Below are positions 1 to 7,202 of a stretch of 27,216 nucleotides of DNA, in pieces. The position numbers and the translations under genes are program-made. The notes under the pieces are model-generated. The model saw only the letters and a list, made by a program, of their open reading frames with translations, did no database searches and was not told the origin of the DNA. This DNA comes from JAVBPR01 sp031549485 (GTDB lineage: Bacteria; Bacillota; Clostridia; Oscillospirales; Feifaniaceae): NCBI GenBank assembly GCA_031549485.1, contig JAVBPR010000033.1, forward strand, positions 1-27,216, in the 5' to 3' direction. Positions within the stretch are counted from its first letter, which is position 1; each line of letters opens with the position of its first letter.

Positions 1-21
1 TTTTAAGTAAGGAAATTTATT

Positions 22-696
22 ATGCTTTTTTCTCTTTTGGGCGGCGGAAGTTTTTCGGAAATAATTATCTCGCTGCTTTTATCGCTTCCGGCTATTATAA
101 TTGCTTTTTCAATTCATGAAATGAGCCATGCCCTCGTCGGATACAAACTTGGCGATCCGACGGCAAAAAACATGGGGAGAATATCTTTAAATCCGTTTCG
201 GCATATCGATATCATCGGTTTCGGTTCGCTTTTGCTTTTTGGGTTCGGCTGGGCAAAAGCCGTTCCTTTTAATCCGAATTATTTAAAAAACCCTAAAATC
301 GATTCGGCTTGTATCGCGCTTGCGGGGCCGCTTTCAAATTTGATTCTCGCTTTTGTGGCAATGAATTTGTATGTGCCGCTGCAGAATGTCGAGGCGGCGT
401 GGGCGTATTATGTTTCGTTCTTTCTATATATTCTAATTATTGTCAATATAGGGCTTGGAATATTTAATCTTATTCCGATATCGCCGCTCGACGGAAGCAA
501 GGTTCTGTACGCCTTTTTGCCGGAGAGAGCATATTACAAAATGCTTGAAGTTGAAAAATACGGAATGTATATCCTTATCGGGCTTATTTTGATCGGCAAT
601 ATCGCGCCGCAATATGATGTTTTTAATTTCCTTTATGCTGCCCGTGAGGGAATATTTGACGGCTTTTATAAGCTTGTTTCGCTTTATATCCACTGA
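22..696 (+). CDS. Site-2 protease family protein (M50), scpAB-linked type
   Basis: A 224-residue polytopic membrane protein of the M50 site-2 protease family, which cleaves substrates within the membrane. The HExxH zinc motif is HEMSH at residues 32-36 inside the first hydrophobic segment. The second metal-ligand motif is NLIPISPLDG, with Asp157 as the likely third ligand. Further hydrophobic stretches lie at about 97-120, 128-150 and 180-195. There is no PDZ or CBS domain, so this is the minimal YwhC/Rip2-like form rather than RseP. It starts at an ATG after the weak SD AAGTAAGG, and scpA follows 14 bases after its stop. An M50 gene just upstream of scpAB is a common Clostridia arrangement. 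The substrate cannot be inferred. It is distinct from the SpoIVFB-type protease at 25331. Confidence 0.88.
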   Translation: MLFSLLGGGSFSEIIISLLLSLPAIIIAFSIHEMSHALVGYKLGDPTAKNMGRISLNPFRHIDIIGFGSLLLFGFGWAKAVPFNPNYLKNPKIDSACIALAGPLSNLILAFVAMNLYVPLQNVEAAWAYYVSFFLYILIIVNIGLGIFNLIPISPLDGSKVLYAFLPERAYYKMLEVEKYGMYILIGLILIGNIAPQYDVFNFLYAAREGIFDGFYKLVSLYIH

Positions 697-710
697 TAAA
701 AGGAAAAAAT

Positions 711-1442
711 ATGGAAAAGATATCGTATAAGTTCGAGATTTTCGAAGGTCCTCTTGACCTTTTGATTCATCTCATAAAAATCAATAAAATTGATATATGC
801 GATATCCCGATTGCGCTTGTGCTTACGCAATATATCAACTATGTCGAAAGCTACAAGATAACAAACCCGGAAATTATCAGCGATTTTGCCCTTATGGCAT
901 CGACGCTGCTTCTTATAAAATCAAAAATGCTGCTTCCTAAAGCGGAAGACGAAGAAGATCCGCGAGCTATGCTTGTCGACATGCTTTCTGAATATATCAA
1001 ATACAAAGAAGCGGCGGGTTTTTTGGAGGAGCGGAGCGGGCTTTACAACGATGTTTTCACAAGAACTCCGCTTAAAATCGATTTTGACAAAACATATGAC
1101 AAAGAGCATGCGCCGGAAATCCTGAAAGAGGCATATAACCAGCTTTTGCAAAAACTGCAAGGAAAACTTCCTCCGCCCGCGGAAGTGTTTACGCCATATG
1201 TTTCAACCGTTATTATTTCGGTTGGAAGCAAGATAAAATCGATTTTCAAATGGCTTTTAAACGAAAAAATTCTTAAATTCGGAAAACTGTTCGAAGGGGT
1301 GAAAAGCCGCTCTGAAATTGTAGCAACATTTCTTGCTGTGCTGGAACTCTCGAAGGAAAACAAGGTTTTAATCGGCTCCGGCGAAGGCGACGAAACCGAA
1401 ATAATTCTTCCTAAAACAGAAATGAAAGGCGGCGATAAATAG
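711..1442 (+). CDS. scpA: Segregation and condensation protein A (kleisin)
   Basis: The 243-residue kleisin subunit of the bacterial SMC-ScpAB condensin, which compacts and segregates the nucleoid. The N-terminus carries the family signature YKFEIFEGPLDLLIHLIK at residues 6-23, which binds the SMC neck. A central stretch reading LLLIKSKMLLPK lies at about 66-77. The C-terminal winged helix (about 165-243) contacts the SMC head. Length is normal for the family (about 240-260). The TAG stop shares one base with the GTG start of scpB, consistent with coupled synthesis of the two partner subunits. The SD is AAAGGA. Confidence 0.96.
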   Translation: MEKISYKFEIFEGPLDLLIHLIKINKIDICDIPIALVLTQYINYVESYKITNPEIISDFALMASTLLLIKSKMLLPKAEDEEDPRAMLVDMLSEYIKYKEAAGFLEERSGLYNDVFTRTPLKIDFDKTYDKEHAPEILKEAYNQLLQKLQGKLPPPAEVFTPYVSTVIISVGSKIKSIFKWLLNEKILKFGKLFEGVKSRSEIVATFLAVLELSKENKVLIGSGEGDETEIILPKTEMKGGDK

Positions 1443-1978
1443 TGGATATTAAAGAATATGAAGCTATTTTAGAAGCGCTGCTTTTTTCCTCGGGGGAGCC
1501 GGTTCAGATTTCAAAACTTTCCGAGATAATCGGGCTTGATAGGCTTAACACCGAAAAAATACTGACCGAACTTTCGGACAGATATAATTACGAGCGGAGA
1601 GGCATTACAATATTAAAGCTCGGCGATAATTATCAAATGGCGACAAGAGCCGAATTTTCTGATTATATTAAAAAACTTCTCGACAAGCGAAAGGATACCG
1701 TGATTTCCGGCGCGGCACTTGAGGTGCTTGCCATAATTGCATATAAACAGCCGATAACAAGAGCGTATGTCGAGCAGGTTCGCGGAGTCGACAGCAGCGG
1801 CGTTATGGCGACATTGGCGGAAAAAGGGCTTATAGAGGAGCGCGGCCGGCTCGATGTTCCCGGGCATCCGAAACTTTTTGGGACAACCCCGGATTTCATG
1901 CGTTCATTCGGGCTTTCTTCGCTGACCGATCTGCCGGACATAAGCGAAAAAAGAGAAGAACAGTTAGAGTTTATATGA
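1442..1978 (+). CDS. scpB: Segregation and condensation protein B
   Basis: A 178-residue ScpB that dimerises and binds the central linker of ScpA within the SMC condensin. Two winged-helix domains are visible: residues 1-80 beginning MDIKEYEAILEALLFSSGEP, and about 85-160 with the conserved AYKQPITRAYVEQVRGVDSS and GRLDVPGHPKLFGTTPDFM segments. The start is a GTG whose G is also the last base of the scpA stop; AAAGGCGG inside the scpA 3' end can act as SD. The stop overlaps the next gene as ATGA. Family identity is unambiguous. Confidence 0.96.
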   Translation: MDIKEYEAILEALLFSSGEPVQISKLSEIIGLDRLNTEKILTELSDRYNYERRGITILKLGDNYQMATRAEFSDYIKKLLDKRKDTVISGAALEVLAIIAYKQPITRAYVEQVRGVDSSGVMATLAEKGLIEERGRLDVPGHPKLFGTTPDFMRSFGLSSLTDLPDISEKREEQLEFI

Positions 1979-2448
1979 AAACGATAATTATAATTTTGGC
2001 GGTTTTGCTTTTTTTGTTTTTATTATCGCTTATAAAAATTGTTTTTATCGTTGAATATAAAAACGGAAAATTTGAAACAAAGCTAAAAATACTGTTTTTT
2101 ACGATTAATACAAAAAAGAAAAAAGTTCCGAAGAAAAAAGCGGAAAAATTAGAGAAAAAGCGACCGGATTTTAAAGCGATAATTGACATAATCAAAAAAT
2201 TAAGAGAAATTTTAAAAGATCTTTTTTCGCTTTTTCCAAAAAAACTGCTAAAGCATATCATTATTGAAAAAGGGCATTTTTATTTCTGGTTTAACGCCGG
2301 ACGGGCGGATAGAACCGCGATGGGATATGCGGCGGTTTCAACCGCGGTTTTTGGAATTTACGGGATATTGCAAAAATATGTAACTGTAAAAAAATTTGAT
2401 GTAAATATTATGCCGGAATATGTTTATGAAACAACGGCGGAACTTTAA
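1975..2448 (+). CDS. DUF2953 (YtfI-like) membrane protein, apparently truncated by an in-frame stop
   Basis: A 157-residue product with an N-terminal membrane helix (residues 2-24) and a Lys-rich cytoplasmic stretch (about 44-65). Its DUF2953-like core includes GHFYFWFNAGRADRTAMGYAAV (about 99-120 in part) and a second hydrophobic patch. The function of the family is unknown. In Bacillus and Clostridia the gene sits directly before ytfJ/gerW, as here, which suggests a sporulation-linked role. The TAA at 2446-2448 looks premature: the same frame stays open to 2583 and encodes a charged-hydrophobic-charged C-terminus of the kind I expect for this family. The intact product would be about 202 residues. 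It overlaps scpB by ATGA. Confidence 0.7.
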   Translation: MKTIIIILAVLLFLFLLSLIKIVFIVEYKNGKFETKLKILFFTINTKKKKVPKKKAEKLEKKRPDFKAIIDIIKKLREILKDLFSLFPKKLLKHIIIEKGHFYFWFNAGRADRTAMGYAAVSTAVFGIYGILQKYVTVKKFDVNIMPEYVYETTAEL

Positions 2449-2583
2449 AAGAAAATATATATTCGCATCTTGTTTTTATTTAGATTCCTGATAAGTGTTG
2501 TAATTTTATATTTTAAAAACCGCGATTTATTAAAAGAACAAATAAACAAGATAAAGGAGATAACAAATGGCAAACCAGATTGA
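2449..2583 (+). pseudogene. Probable detached 3' part of the DUF2953 gene
   Basis: Reading on in frame after the TAA at 2446 gives KKIYIRILFLFRFLISVV, then ILYFKNRDLLKEQINKIK, ending at TGA 2581-2583. This is a membrane-helix-like segment flanked by basic residues and would finish the upstream protein normally. It would overlap the gerW start by 17 bases, in line with the compact spacing elsewhere in this block. No start codon with an SD serves it on its own. Without it, 2449-2566 would be the largest empty gap in this block, and it shows no terminator hairpin. The single T at 2446 is the only obstacle. Confidence 0.55.
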
Positions 2584-2965
2584 TGCTGTTTTACAAACAA
2601 TTCTCACTAATATCAAGGAAATGGTCGACGTTAATACGATTATCGGAGAGCCGATAATCACGCCGGACGGGACAAGCATAATCCCGGTTTCGCAGGTGTT
2701 TATGGGGTTTGGCTCGGGCGGTTCCGATTATCCGAATACGACATCGGCGCAGATGCCTTTCGGCGGCGGCGGCGGCGCGGGCGTTTCAATCGTTCCGATA
2801 GCTTTCCTGGTATGCACCGCAAATAACGTGAAACTCATGCCCATTGACAGGCATATTTCATCTATCGACAGAATGATTGAGCTTGTTCCCGAGCTTATAG
2901 ATAAGGTAAACGGTCTTTTGAACAAGAAAAAGGGAAATGACGAAATTTCAGAGGAAATTTACTAA
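2567..2965 (+). CDS. gerW: GerW/YtfJ family sporulation protein
   Basis: A 132-residue cytoplasmic protein of the YtfJ/GerW family. In Bacillus subtilis the family member is made in the forespore and affects germination. Recognisable segments are the N-terminal helix IDAVLQTILTNIKEMVDVNTII, the strand motif GEPIITPDGTSIIPVSQV (about 27-44), a Gly-rich loop (about 50-70, GFGSGGSDYP then FGGGGGAG) and SIVPIAFLVCTANNVKLMPI. Length is near the family norm of about 130-150. The SD AAGGAG (2554-2559) lies eight bases before the ATG. It follows the DUF2953 gene, matching the ytfI-ytfJ pair of Bacillus. Confidence 0.9.
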   Translation: MANQIDAVLQTILTNIKEMVDVNTIIGEPIITPDGTSIIPVSQVFMGFGSGGSDYPNTTSAQMPFGGGGGAGVSIVPIAFLVCTANNVKLMPIDRHISSIDRMIELVPELIDKVNGLLNKKKGNDEISEEIY

Positions 2966-2988
2966 ACAAAACTTGAGGTAACTATATT

Positions 2989-3705
2989 TTGGAAAAAATA
3001 AGACTGCAAAAATTTATTGCGGAAAGCGGAATATGCTCGCGTCGAAAAGCCGAGGAATATATAGCCGCCGGAAAAGTAAAGGTCAACGGCGAGGTTGCTG
3101 CAATCGGGGACAAGGTAAATCCCGAAAATGACAAGGTTGTTTTTGACGGGCGCGCCGTAAAACAAATTTCGGAAGAAAAAGTTTATATAATGCTTAACAA
3201 GCCGCGCGGATTTATCACAACAATGGAGGACGAGCGGTCAAGGCGCTGTATAAAGGATTTGGTCGCGGATATTCCGAGCAGGATTTTGCCTGTAGGAAGA
3301 CTTGATAAGGATTCCGAGGGGCTATTGCTCATGACCAACGACGGCGAAATGATTTATAAGCTGACTCACCCGAAGCACAGCATATCGAAATTTTATCTTG
3401 TCACGGTTGCGGGAAAACTAAGCGATCAGGCGGTCGAAACGCTGAATCTGCCTTTTGAAATCGACGGATATACAACCGTTCCCGCTAAGGTAGAGGCGCT
3501 GAAAAGGATGCCGGACAGAGCGGTTCTCCGCATCGAGCTTTTTGAGGGCAGAAATCGGCAAATTCGTAAGATGTGCGAAGATGTAGGCCTTAAAATTCTG
3601 CGCCTGAAGCGCTACGCTGTCGGCAAAATCAAGCTTTCTGAAGTAAAACCCGGAAAATGGCGAGAGCTGACGCCGCAGGAAATAAATTATCTCAAAAAGG
3701 TTTAA
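2989..3705 (+). CDS. rluB: rRNA pseudouridine synthase, RsuA/RluB family
   Basis: A 238-residue pseudouridine synthase. An N-terminal S4 RNA-binding domain (residues 4-60, RLQKFIAESGICSRRKAEEY) precedes the catalytic domain with GRLDKDSEGLLLMTNDG, where Asp106 is the catalytic aspartate. The C-terminal motif ELFEGRNRQIRKMCEDVG is diagnostic of the RsuA/RluB/RluE/RluF group. The likely substrate is 23S rRNA helix 89 (position 2605 in E. coli numbering), inferred from the usual identity of this gene downstream of scpAB in Bacillota. The start is TTG at 2989 with SD TTGAGG. No better upstream start exists because gerW ends at 2965. Confidence 0.92.
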   Translation: MEKIRLQKFIAESGICSRRKAEEYIAAGKVKVNGEVAAIGDKVNPENDKVVFDGRAVKQISEEKVYIMLNKPRGFITTMEDERSRRCIKDLVADIPSRILPVGRLDKDSEGLLLMTNDGEMIYKLTHPKHSISKFYLVTVAGKLSDQAVETLNLPFEIDGYTTVPAKVEALKRMPDRAVLRIELFEGRNRQIRKMCEDVGLKILRLKRYAVGKIKLSEVKPGKWRELTPQEINYLKKV

Positions 3706-3706
3706 A

Positions 3707-4072
3707 ATGTTTGTTATAAAAAACACTGGGCTTGATAAATACATCGACAAAGCGCCGAGCTTTGAAAGGTTCGCCTGCTTTCCGCAGACATATTATCTGC
3801 TTGAAGATGATATCCTCGTCGCGATTCTATATTATAAAATCGAAGCGGAAACACTTTTTCTTATTGATATAGATGTTTTCGGCGAAAGCGATCTTGATAT
3901 AACAGACGCGCTTTGCCGCGCCGCGATGAATTCGGCGCTGAATGCAGGTGCGAAAAAAGCGGCATTTTTATCTGAAAAAATAAAAAGCGGATTTACCTTT
4001 GCGGAGGTTTCCGAAAAAGATTTGGCGAAAGTTTTCGAGACGGAAAGGTGCAAAGATGGAAGATCTTATTAA
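3707..4072 (+). CDS. Small protein of unknown function, GNAT-like in part
   Basis: A 121-residue protein I do not recognise by name. It has no signal peptide or membrane helix. The stretch DITDALCRAAMNSALNAGAKKAAF (about 63-86, in part) resembles the alpha-helix and beta-strand of GNAT acetyltransferases, where a new member is usually written as a helix followed by GA-K-hydrophobic. The canonical acetyl-CoA pyrophosphate loop (Q/RxxGxG/A) is absent; GESDLDIT stands in its place. It could be a degenerate, non-catalytic GNAT fold. It starts one base after the rluB stop and its 3' end overlaps the next start by 17 bases, so it is probably translated as part of the operon. Confidence 0.6.
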   Translation: MFVIKNTGLDKYIDKAPSFERFACFPQTYYLLEDDILVAILYYKIEAETLFLIDIDVFGESDLDITDALCRAAMNSALNAGAKKAAFLSEKIKSGFTFAEVSEKDLAKVFETERCKDGRSY

Positions 4073-4910
4073 AAAAATAAATGATACGATGCCGAAAATG
4101 TCAAAAGGGCAGAAAAAAATCGGCGGATTTATAATCGATAATTTTGATAAGGCGAGCACCATGACTGCGGCGCGCCTCGGCGAGAGCGTCGGAATAAGCG
4201 AATCCACCGTTGTGCGGTTTGCCACAGAGCTCGGATTTAAGGGATATCCCGAATTTATCAAAGAGCTCGAAAAATACGCGCGTCCGAAGCTCACTTCTAT
4301 TCAGCGAATGGGAATCAGCAGCGAAAAAAGCGATATGGGCGCGCTTGCTGCCGAGGTCTTCAACTATGATATTGAAAAAATAAAACGCACGCGGGATAAT
4401 CTTTCGGCTATCGATTTTGAAAAAGCGGTTGAAAGCATCGTAAACGCCGAAAATATTTATATATTAAGCAGCAGAAGCAGTATCGCCGTTGCTGATTTTT
4501 TAGCTTTTTACTTAAAATTGTTTTTTAAAAATGTTCACGCCGTGCAAAGCGCCACAATAGGCGAGATGTTCGATCAAATCGTCCATGTTTCGAATAAAGA
4601 TACGGTTATCGGAATTAGTTTTCCGCGCTATTCCACGCGGACCGTTAAGGCGATGAAATTTGCAAGCGACAGGGGAGCGACGGCGATTGCGATTACCGAT
4701 GACCTTAATTCTCCGCTTGCCGAACACGCAAAGTACACGCTTACAGCGCAAAGCGGAATTATATCCTTTATCGATTCGCTGACAGCTCCGCTGAGCCTTG
4801 TCAACGCGCTTATTGTCGCGGTCGGCATAAGAAAAAAAGAAGAAGTTGAGTCCTCTTTCCGCGAGCTCGAAAGAATATGGGAAGAATTTGAAGTATATGA
4901 ACGGTTTTAA
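4056..4910 (+). CDS. MurR/RpiR family transcriptional regulator
   Basis: A 284-residue regulator. An N-terminal RpiR-type helix-turn-helix (residues 1-77) contains AARLGESVGISESTVVRFAT and ends in LGFKGYPEF. A SIS sugar-phosphate isomerase-like domain (about 120-255) has NIYILSSRSSIAVADF, the SIS phosphate-binding loop type, and the repeat-like segment DTVIGISFPRYSTRTVKAM. These proteins sense phosphosugars, but no sugar gene lies nearby, so the ligand is unknown. I chose the ATG at 4056 over an upstream in-frame ATG at 3999: MEDLIKKINDTMPKMSKGQKK matches the normal family start, and AAGGTG precedes it. It overlaps both neighbours. Confidence 0.88.
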   Translation: MEDLIKKINDTMPKMSKGQKKIGGFIIDNFDKASTMTAARLGESVGISESTVVRFATELGFKGYPEFIKELEKYARPKLTSIQRMGISSEKSDMGALAAEVFNYDIEKIKRTRDNLSAIDFEKAVESIVNAENIYILSSRSSIAVADFLAFYLKLFFKNVHAVQSATIGEMFDQIVHVSNKDTVIGISFPRYSTRTVKAMKFASDRGATAIAITDDLNSPLAEHAKYTLTAQSGIISFIDSLTAPLSLVNALIVAVGIRKKEEVESSFRELERIWEEFEVYERF

Positions 4911-6111
4911 TAATAGAAAAATTGCTGTCATAGGCGGCGGACCTGCGGGGCTTATGGCGGCTTTTTTTGCCGCGGAAAGCGGCGCGGAAGTCATATTGTT
5001 TGAAAAGAATAAAATGCTTGGGAAAAAGCTGAGAATTACCGGCAAAGGCAGATGTAATCTTACAAACAACTGTGATATAAACGAATTTATCGAAAATGTG
5101 CGAAGCAGCGGGAAGTTCTTATATAGCGCACTTTCCCGATTTTCTCCCACCGATACAATAGCTTTTTTTGAGGGTTTGGGCGTAAAGCTTAAAACCGAGA
5201 GGGGCAAGAGGGTATTTCCTGTTTCGGACAGCGCAAAAGAGGTTGCTGATGCACTTGCAAAAGCGGTGCTCGGAAAAGGCGTAAAGGTCGTAAATTCTGA
5301 GATAAAAGATATAAAAAAAGTTATAGCTGAATTTGATGCCGTGATAATAGCAACTGGCGGAAAATCTTATTCAGGCACGGGTTCTACCGGCGACGGATAT
5401 AAATTTGCAAAAGAGCTTGGCCATTCGGTTACGCCGCTTTATGCATCGCTTGTGCCGCTTGAATGCGAGGAAAGTTTTTGCGAGGAACTGATGGGGCTTG
5501 CCCTTAAAAATATTTCGGTCAAGTATACATATTTTGGCGAGAAAAAACCGTTTTACAGCGACTTTGGCGAGCTTTTGTTTACGCATTTCGGGGTGTCGGG
5601 ACCTACCGTTTTATCAGCCTCCGCGCATATTAAAAAGGATTTTTGCGGATGTGAGCTGTCGATAGATTTAAAACCGGCGCTCAGCAGCGAACAGCTGGAT
5701 AAACGGATTTTGCGCGATTTTGAGGAAATGCAGAACAAACAGATTTCAAACGCGCTTATTAAACTTTTGCCGTCGGCGCTTATTCCAGTTTGCCTTGCAA
5801 AAGCCGAAATTAGTGGCGAAAAGAAGGTAAATGAAATAACAAAAAAAGAGCGCGCAAATTTAATAAACACGCTCAAAAATTTTAATTTAAAAGTTCTGGG
5901 AAAGCGACCTATCGAAGAAGCGGTCGTTACAGGCGGCGGAATAAGCTGCAAAGAAATAGACGCAAAAACGATGAAATCAAAATTATGCGATAAGCTGTAT
6001 TTTGCCGGGGAAGTGCTTGATTTAGACGCCTACACAGGCGGTTTTAATTTGCAGATAGCGTTTTCGACAGGCTGCGTTGCCGGCGAGAGCGCGGCAGGAG
6101 AGGAAATTTAA
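4897..6111 (+). CDS. NAD(P)/FAD-dependent oxidoreductase, HI0933/YhiN/BaiN-like
   Basis: A 404-residue flavoprotein of the HI0933 (Pfam) family, which includes YhiN and BaiN. The Rossmann FAD motif IAVIGGGPAGLMAAFFAAES begins near residue 9. The family signature KKLRITGKGRCNLTNNC follows at about 45-61, and the C-terminal FAD-contact motif LYFAGEVLDLDAYTGGFNLQ lies near 368-387. The reaction is unproven for most members. BaiN was reported in bile acid dehydroxylation, but that cannot be extended to this protein. The ATG at 4897 gives the expected family length; an upstream ATG at 4846 would add a non-conserved leader. It overlaps the regulator by 14 bases. Confidence 0.9.
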   Translation: MNGFNNRKIAVIGGGPAGLMAAFFAAESGAEVILFEKNKMLGKKLRITGKGRCNLTNNCDINEFIENVRSSGKFLYSALSRFSPTDTIAFFEGLGVKLKTERGKRVFPVSDSAKEVADALAKAVLGKGVKVVNSEIKDIKKVIAEFDAVIIATGGKSYSGTGSTGDGYKFAKELGHSVTPLYASLVPLECEESFCEELMGLALKNISVKYTYFGEKKPFYSDFGELLFTHFGVSGPTVLSASAHIKKDFCGCELSIDLKPALSSEQLDKRILRDFEEMQNKQISNALIKLLPSALIPVCLAKAEISGEKKVNEITKKERANLINTLKNFNLKVLGKRPIEEAVVTGGGISCKEIDAKTMKSKLCDKLYFAGEVLDLDAYTGGFNLQIAFSTGCVAGESAAGEEI

Positions 6112-6112
6112 T

Positions 6113-6526
6113 ATGACCGAAAATGGAAGCAAGCTCGCCGCCGCAGCGGCAATTGAAATAGCGCTGTCAAAAGACCATCAAGCAGAGGATAAATTAAAAG
6201 CAGAATTTCAAAAAAGCGGAATAAAATCTGCTGCTGTTGATTTCGGCGGCGACTTTATTTCTTCGATAAACAAAATTATCGAAAGGGCTGTTGTCGCCGC
6301 AAAGCGCGAGGGTATTATTGCCGATTCTCATGCAGAGCAAGGCTCGGTGGCGGGCGCCGCCCGCGAAGCCGTAACGCAGATTATGAACAAAGCGCTCGGG
6401 CTCAATGTCGGCGGAAAAATCGGCATAGCAAGAGTTGATGACCATATTGCGGTCGGCATTTTTTTCGGAATCGGACTGCTTCATCTTAATGAGGTCGCGA
6501 TAGGCCTCGGACACAGAGTTATTTAA
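6113..6526 (+). CDS. HutP family protein (orphan, not beside hut genes)
   Basis: A 137-residue protein of the HutP family, whose Bacillus member is a histidine- and Mg-activated RNA-binding antiterminator of the hut operon. The C-terminal core FFGIGLLHLNEVAIGLGHRV and the central ERAVVAAKREGIIADSHAEQ match the family. From memory, the B. subtilis metal ligands are His73, His77 and His138. Here His73 is kept, but the equivalents of the other two appear to be Gly77 and Glu127. Histidine-dependent metal binding may therefore differ. No histidine-utilisation gene is present in the window. The ATG at 6113 lies one base after the preceding stop with SD GAGAGGA. The true role is unknown. Confidence 0.85.
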   Translation: MTENGSKLAAAAAIEIALSKDHQAEDKLKAEFQKSGIKSAAVDFGGDFISSINKIIERAVVAAKREGIIADSHAEQGSVAGAAREAVTQIMNKALGLNVGGKIGIARVDDHIAVGIFFGIGLLHLNEVAIGLGHRVI

Positions 6527-6539
6527 AGGAGAAATATTT

Positions 6540-7202
6540 ATGATAAACATTGCGCTTGACGGACCTTCCGGCGCGGGGAAAAGCACCATTGCAAAAGAGA
6601 TGGCAAAAACTTTTAATCTTACATATATTGACACCGGCGCGCTTTACAGGGCTATCGGACTTTATCTCCTTAGAAATGATATTGACCCCCGGTCCGCCGA
6701 GGATGTCTGCAAAATACTTCCGAATATTTCGGTGGAATTTCGGCATATAAATTCTATCCAGCGCGTTTTTTTAAACGGCGAGGATGTTTCGGACGAAATT
6801 CGCGTTCATAATGTTTCGAAAGCGGCTTCGGACTGCTCGGCAATTCCCGCAGTAAGGGCGTTTTTGCTCGAGCTTCAGCGAGGAATCGCAAAAACCAATA
6901 ATGTGATAATGGACGGCAGAGATATCGGCACGGTTATTCTGCCCGATGCAAATATCAAAATTTTCCTTACAGCAACAGCCGAAGACAGGGCAGAGAGGCG
7001 GTATGAGGAATTAAAACTTCGCGGCGAAACGGTTGATTTTGAGAGGCTGCTTTCGGATGTTAAGGAAAGAGATTATAACGACGCAAACAGAGCGGTAGCC
7101 CCGCTAAAACAGGCGGAAGATGCGATTTTGGTGGATACCACGGGCAACACGCTTTCGCAGTCAATAGAAATAATAAAAAAAATCATCGAAGAAAGACTTT
7201 AA
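6540..7202 (+). CDS. cmk: Cytidylate kinase
   Basis: A 220-residue (d)CMP kinase that converts CMP/dCMP to the diphosphate using ATP, in pyrimidine salvage and turnover. The P-loop GPSGAGKS lies at residues 8-15. The CMP-binding segment YIDTGALYRAIGLYLL follows, then DGRDIGTVILPDA in the middle and the lid region RAERRYEELKLRG. Length is typical (about 220-230). A strong SD (AAAGGAG) precedes the ATG. The stop is immediately followed by the plsC start, giving the common Clostridia order cmk-plsC-ispH-S1. Confidence 0.96.
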   Translation: MINIALDGPSGAGKSTIAKEMAKTFNLTYIDTGALYRAIGLYLLRNDIDPRSAEDVCKILPNISVEFRHINSIQRVFLNGEDVSDEIRVHNVSKAASDCSAIPAVRAFLLELQRGIAKTNNVIMDGRDIGTVILPDANIKIFLTATAEDRAERRYEELKLRGETVDFERLLSDVKERDYNDANRAVAPLKQAEDAILVDTTGNTLSQSIEIIKKIIEERL

